From: CBDAQA01 sp965247815
Lineage (GTDB): Bacteria; Planctomycetota; Phycisphaerae; Tepidisphaerales; Tepidisphaeraceae
Assembly: GCA_965247815.1 (NCBI GenBank)
Contig: CBDFHW010000014.1
Location: forward strand, 1-64,000
Direction: 5' to 3'
Length of the DNA: 64,000 nucleotides
A program made the position numbers and the translations under genes. The notes below the pieces were generated by a model. It had not been told where the DNA came from. It searched no databases and saw nothing but the letters and a program-made list of their open reading frames with translations. This document shows positions 61,200-64,000 of this stretch, piece by piece; position 1 is the first letter of the stretch; every line of letters begins with the position of its first letter.

Positions 61200-61235
61200 C
61201 TGGATCTGTTCTTAAACAAACTATGTTTCGACCGA

Positions 61236-62024
61236 TCAGGCCGCGATCGTGTTCGAGTCTTCTGACACCGGCGCGATCCGGGTCGCCGACTGCACCTTGC
61301 GGGCCTCGGCCTTGCGGATTCGGCGGGTCCGGCCGACGGTCTGCTGGTCGACCGTTGCCTTGGTGGTGCGGTTCTCGTTGGCGACCGCGACGGCCTCGGC
61401 GGCGTCGGGGGCGTACAGGTCGGCGCCGATCTCCTCGGCAAGGCCTTCGGCCCGTTTGTAGATTCCGCCGCAGCACATCACCTGCATGTTCGGGCAGCTG
61501 TTCACTTCACGGAGATAGTCGATCAGCTTGCGGACGGCCGGCACACCGCTGGGCAGGGTGCCGAAGTTCACCAGCAGGTCGGGGCGCTCGTCGCCGATCA
61601 GCTTGAGCACTTCGTCGTCGGGGACGCCACCCCCGGCGAACCGGACGGTCCAGCCGTTGACCTCGAACAGGTCGGCGCAAAGCTGCCCGCCAAGTTCTTC
61701 CGGCTCGGCATTACCGCAGAAGATAAGGGCCTTTCGGCCGTTGGGTTCCTGCCGTTCGAGCTTGCCGGTCAACTGATCGGCCAGCGAACGATTCAAGCGG
61801 GTCGCCAGGTTCAGGCTCGTCGTCGTGATGTGGTCTTCACGATACAGCGACTGAACCAGTTCCATCGTCGGCCAGACCAACTGGGTCAGCAGATCGTAAG
61901 GGCTGACCCCCCGGGCGACGGCGTTGTCGATCACCTTCCGGCACGCAGTGCGGTCCCCCGTGAGAAGCGGCTCGAGGTACGACCGGGAAAGATTGGTATC
62001 GACAGTGGTGGAAAGGGTGCTCAT
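61236..62024 (-). CDS. Cobalamin-binding-domain-like protein lacking the ligand His
   Basis: 262 residues from ATG 62024. The N-terminal helical part (about 14-95: SYLEPLLTGDRTACRKVIDNA, TQLVWPTMELVQSLYREDHITTTSLNLATRLNR) resembles the helical cap of methionine-synthase-type B12 modules. The Rossmann part (about 96-215) has ALIFCGNAEPEELGGQLCADLFEVNGWTV where B12 binders show DxHxxG; here the His position is Glu. VMCCGGIY and GADLYAPDAAEAVAVANEN end the fold. The last 45 residues are basic. Possibly a non-B12 sensory or regulatory relative. No methyltransferase is adjacent. Confidence 0.8.
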   Translation of the reverse strand: MSTLSTTVDTNLSRSYLEPLLTGDRTACRKVIDNAVARGVSPYDLLTQLVWPTMELVQSLYREDHITTTSLNLATRLNRSLADQLTGKLERQEPNGRKALIFCGNAEPEELGGQLCADLFEVNGWTVRFAGGGVPDDEVLKLIGDERPDLLVNFGTLPSGVPAVRKLIDYLREVNSCPNMQVMCCGGIYKRAEGLAEEIGADLYAPDAAEAVAVANENRTTKATVDQQTVGRTRRIRKAEARKVQSATRIAPVSEDSNTIAA

Positions 62025-62347
62025 GGACAATTACTCCGTTGACAGCAGGCCGATCCACCGCCTGAACTGCCGACATTTATCAGTAGCGTCCGTGCCACCG
62101 GCTTCCGTGCGACGCGGGTGAATCCGTTTCACTCGCGACACTTCTTATATCGGAGACGACCGAAAAATTCTTTACCCATTTTAACACTGGAGACTTAATA
62201 TGAGTTCTCTAAATTAACATAGGCCAATAATCGTAGCTAGCGATGTGTCAGGATCCGCGGTTTTGGTCGGCCAAAGTGTGAGGTTACCAATGTTAACTTT
62301 GCGAAAGCCTTCGTTCGCACGGGATCAATTTGGGATCAATGCCGACG
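62025..62347. other. Intergenic between rsmH and the B12-domain-like gene
   Basis: About 320 bp upstream of the B12-domain-like gene. It includes an imperfect dyad GGTGAA-TCCG-TTTCAC near 62118-62133 and an A/T-rich section (62160-62235). No gene or repeat family was recognised. Confidence 0.4.
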
Positions 62348-63271
62348 TCAGGCCCGCTGCGCCCAGCGTAGTTTGGCGCTCCGCGACCGCGGATTTTGCT
62401 TCTGCTCTATATCAGTAGCCAGAACGGGCTCGTCCGAGATTCTCGAATACTGGCCTGAGCGAACCAGATCCCGGAACGATTGCTTCACCCGGCGGTCTTC
62501 CCCACTGTGAAACGAGATAATCGCGATCCGCCCGCCCGGCCGCAGCAGCCCCGGCGCGATCCTCAGCAGGCGTTCGAGGTTGTGTGTTTCGCGGTTGACC
62601 AGCATCCTCAGCGCCTGAAACGTCCGGGCGGCGGGGTGCAGTTTCGCGCCGGCCGCTCGCTGCATGGTGAAGTCCCGCGCTTCGCAGACAATCTCCGAAA
62701 GATCCAGCGTCGTCAGGATCGGTTTTTCTTTCCGCCGGTGGACGACCAACGCGGCGATTTCCGGCGCATCGGTCTCGTCGCCGAGCTCGAGCAGCGCGTC
62801 ACGCAGGTCTTTTTCGCTGATCCGCGCCAGCAACTGCGCCGCGGATTCCGACCGGGTCGCGTCCATCCGCATGTCCAGCGGCCCGGGTTTGCGGTAGCTG
62901 AAACCTCGATCAGGGTCGTCGATCTGCGGCGACGCGACACCCAGATCCGCCAGGATGCCGTCGACTTGCGTTATGCCGTCACTCGTGAGCAACGCCGGCA
63001 AGCCCGCGAAGTTCGAATGATGCAGCGTAAACTGCCCGCCGGGGACGGTTTTGAGCACGTCGGCCGCCCGGGCAAGATTGCCCTGATCAAAGTCCGTCGC
63101 GATCACCCGCCCTCCGGGCGTGACGCGCTGCAGCAGAAGTTTGGAATGTCCGCCCAGCCCCAGGGTGCAGTCGATGACCGTCTGCCCCGGCACTGGCTTC
63201 AGCGAGTCGAGAACCTCGACCGGCAGCACCGGCGTGTGGCGGACTTCGAACTCGAAAGCGTTACGTTTCAA
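62348..63271 (-). CDS. rsmH: 16S rRNA (cytosine-1402-N4)-methyltransferase
   Basis: 307 residues. HTPVLPVEVLDSL, DCTLGLGGHSKLLL (SAM motif I), ATDFDQGNLARA, DGILADLGVASPQIDDPDRGFSYRKPGPLDMRMD and IISFHSGEDRRVKQSFRD are diagnostic of RsmH/MraW. It N4-methylates C1402 at the ribosomal P site. In many bacteria it heads the division and cell-wall cluster (mraZ-rsmH-ftsL-ftsI); none of those genes is seen downstream, so it is detached here. Confidence 0.96.
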   Translation of the reverse strand: MKRNAFEFEVRHTPVLPVEVLDSLKPVPGQTVIDCTLGLGGHSKLLLQRVTPGGRVIATDFDQGNLARAADVLKTVPGGQFTLHHSNFAGLPALLTSDGITQVDGILADLGVASPQIDDPDRGFSYRKPGPLDMRMDATRSESAAQLLARISEKDLRDALLELGDETDAPEIAALVVHRRKEKPILTTLDLSEIVCEARDFTMQRAAGAKLHPAARTFQALRMLVNRETHNLERLLRIAPGLLRPGGRIAIISFHSGEDRRVKQSFRDLVRSGQYSRISDEPVLATDIEQKQNPRSRSAKLRWAQRA

Positions 63272-63299
63272 TAAGCTCGTGATAGCCGCAAACGGAAAC

Positions 63300-63473
63300 C
63301 TAAGCCAGCCGTGTGCCGTGGTGACTCGCCTCTGCTTCTCGACCCTGGCCGATTATGAAAAGAATGCGCTCTGCAGCGGCTAGTTGGTCTTCCGCCGTGA
63401 GATTGAAGAAGGGAAACAAAGAAGGACTTGCTGGAAATTCCGGGGAGACCCTTTCGGGAAGCTTGCCGGCCAT
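63300..63473 (-). CDS. Hypothetical short ORF upstream of rsmH
   Basis: 57 residues from ATG 63473, with AAGGA 8 bp upstream. It contains FPFFNLTAEDQLAAAERILF, a possible amphipathic helix. It ends 28 bp before rsmH on the same strand. No family recognised, and an overlapping plus-strand frame from 63357 is similarly plausible, so confidence is low. Confidence 0.3.
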   Translation of the reverse strand: MAGKLPERVSPEFPASPSLFPFFNLTAEDQLAAAERILFIIGQGREAEASHHGTRLA

Positions 63474-63574
63474 CAGCAAATCCTTCAGCGAGATCTTCGC
63501 CCGGCCCCGCAATTTGGTCAATTGAAATGGGGAACCGACGCGGAGCCTGCGAAAGTTGGATCCCGGGCAGGGGA

Positions 63575-63603
63575 TTCGCTTCCCCGGGATCGGTTCGTAT
63601 AAT
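63575..63603 (+). promoter_or_regulatory. Possible sigma-70 promoter for the bactofilin gene
   Basis: A perfect -10 TATAAT (63598-63603) has TTCGCT (63575-63580) 17 bp upstream, a weak -35. Start would be about 75 bp before the bactofilin ATG. Confidence 0.45.
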
Positions 63604-63684
63604 CCGCCGACCTTGTTCGGGTCCGATGGTCGGGCCGTTTTCGGGTTCGTTGGAACGACATACTCTCGCGTGCAGGAGGCACTC

Positions 63685-64000
63685 ATGGCCGAAGGTGGCA
63701 ACCAGGAATTTTCGACTGTTCTCGGGCCGGACGCGTCTTTCGAAGGAAAGCTGACGTTCGAAAAAGGCATGCGGCTGCACGGCAAGTTGACCGGCAGCAT
63801 CAATACGCCGGGCCGGTTGCACGTGGCCAAGGAAGCCAAGATGGAAGCCGACGTCGAGGCCGGAGCGATCATTCTCGAAGGCGAGGTCAAAGGGAACTTG
63901 ACCGCCAGCGACCGGGTCGAGATGAAACCGACCACCCGTTACGAAGGTGACCTGACCGCCAGCAAACTGGTCGTCGAAGAAGGCGCACAGTTCCGCGGGC
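63685..64000 (+). CDS. Bactofilin-like polymer-forming cytoskeletal protein (partial)
   Basis: Open at the right edge: 105 residues visible from ATG 63685, with AGGAGG 5 bp upstream. TVLGPDASFEGKLTFEKGMRLHGKL, GAIILEGEVKGNLTASDRVE and YEGDLTASKLVVEEGAQFRG show the regular Gly/hydrophobic spacing of the bactofilin right-handed beta-helix (DUF583). Bactofilins polymerise without nucleotide and position envelope-synthesis enzymes, in keeping with other envelope genes in the window. Confidence 0.9.
   Translation, partial: MAEGGNQEFSTVLGPDASFEGKLTFEKGMRLHGKLTGSINTPGRLHVAKEAKMEADVEAGAIILEGEVKGNLTASDRVEMKPTTRYEGDLTASKLVVEEGAQFRG

Larger units (their letters stand above)
60676..61235. other. Intergenic stretch with an 83-bp inverted repeat and a terminator
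   Basis: About 560 bp. It contains the inverted repeat 60888-60970 and, at its right end, the terminator of the downstream minus-strand gene (61153-61199). The short open frames on both strands read as Arg/Ser-rich noise. Confidence 0.5.

Noticed and set aside
63300..63935. 211-residue minus-strand frame across the right end
   Set aside because: Most of it is antisense to the bactofilin gene, whose plus-strand beta-helix pattern and AGGAGG site are clear; only the last 57 codons are kept as a doubtful ORF.

Overview
The window looks like GC-rich chromosome from a planctomycete, most likely of the class Phycisphaerae; this is an inference. Supporting marks are two exported proteins whose N-termini carry the planctomycete-type LExRxLL/LM box (47362 and 49327), a PEP-CTERM protein (52641), a small basic protein of the PVC superphylum (42608-42991), a C-terminal CRSCKYDLR zinc ribbon (39950-40549) and a class B PBP/RodA pair. 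There is no rRNA, CRISPR array or prophage. One tRNA-Asn, one complete insertion sequence and three toxin-antitoxin loci (one broken) are present.

Layout. 1-3284: cell elongation (mrdA 3' end, rodA) split by a membrane protein and an opposite-strand FkbM methyltransferase. 3418-7946: VOC protein, GH13 enzyme, GH10 xylanase and a LamG/DUF1080-like anchored protein. 8163-11145: sigma-factor remnant, leuC, a NarL-type regulator and a lone nuoA. 11272-20812: tRNA-Asn, sialate O-acetylesterase, cytochrome P450, GH2 beta-mannosidase and GH38 alpha-mannosidase. 21033-24557: carB carrying three in-frame repeat-derived insertions. 25057-29801: yeaH and spoVR separated by a VapBC module, then a decayed ParE/RelE-type pair and a nucleotidyltransferase. 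29879-37092 (minus): rex, hpf, ptsN, ptsH, ptsI and RNase E/G, a regulatory PTS locus whose intergenic gaps hold related heptanucleotide hairpins. 37370-46967: sucB, zinc-ribbon membrane proteins, an EamA half-transporter, an aminotransferase, the small basic protein, an ISKra4-type element, a quinone oxidoreductase and an MBOAT pair. 47362-53273: exported proteins, a methyltransferase and HicBA. 53725-64000: hslU, SRPBCC protein, a frameshifted membrane gene, glmM-like mutase, TrpF-like protein, desaturase, a B12-domain-like protein, rsmH and the 5' end of a bactofilin gene.

The most unusual signal is in the repeats. Degenerate 7-bp tandem repeats occur at eight or nine places, often as two inverted arrays around a short spacer. 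They fill three successive gaps of the PTS operon, have entered carB in frame, and one array is the target of the insertion sequence, with an 8-bp duplication and preserved heptad phase. A second family is made of palindromes with CCCATTTAGCC-type ends, one copy being in frame inside carB.

Functionally, the glycosidases and esterase point to plant or microbial polysaccharide use. The rex-hpf-PTS-RNase block looks like a redox, carbon and RNA-level control locus.
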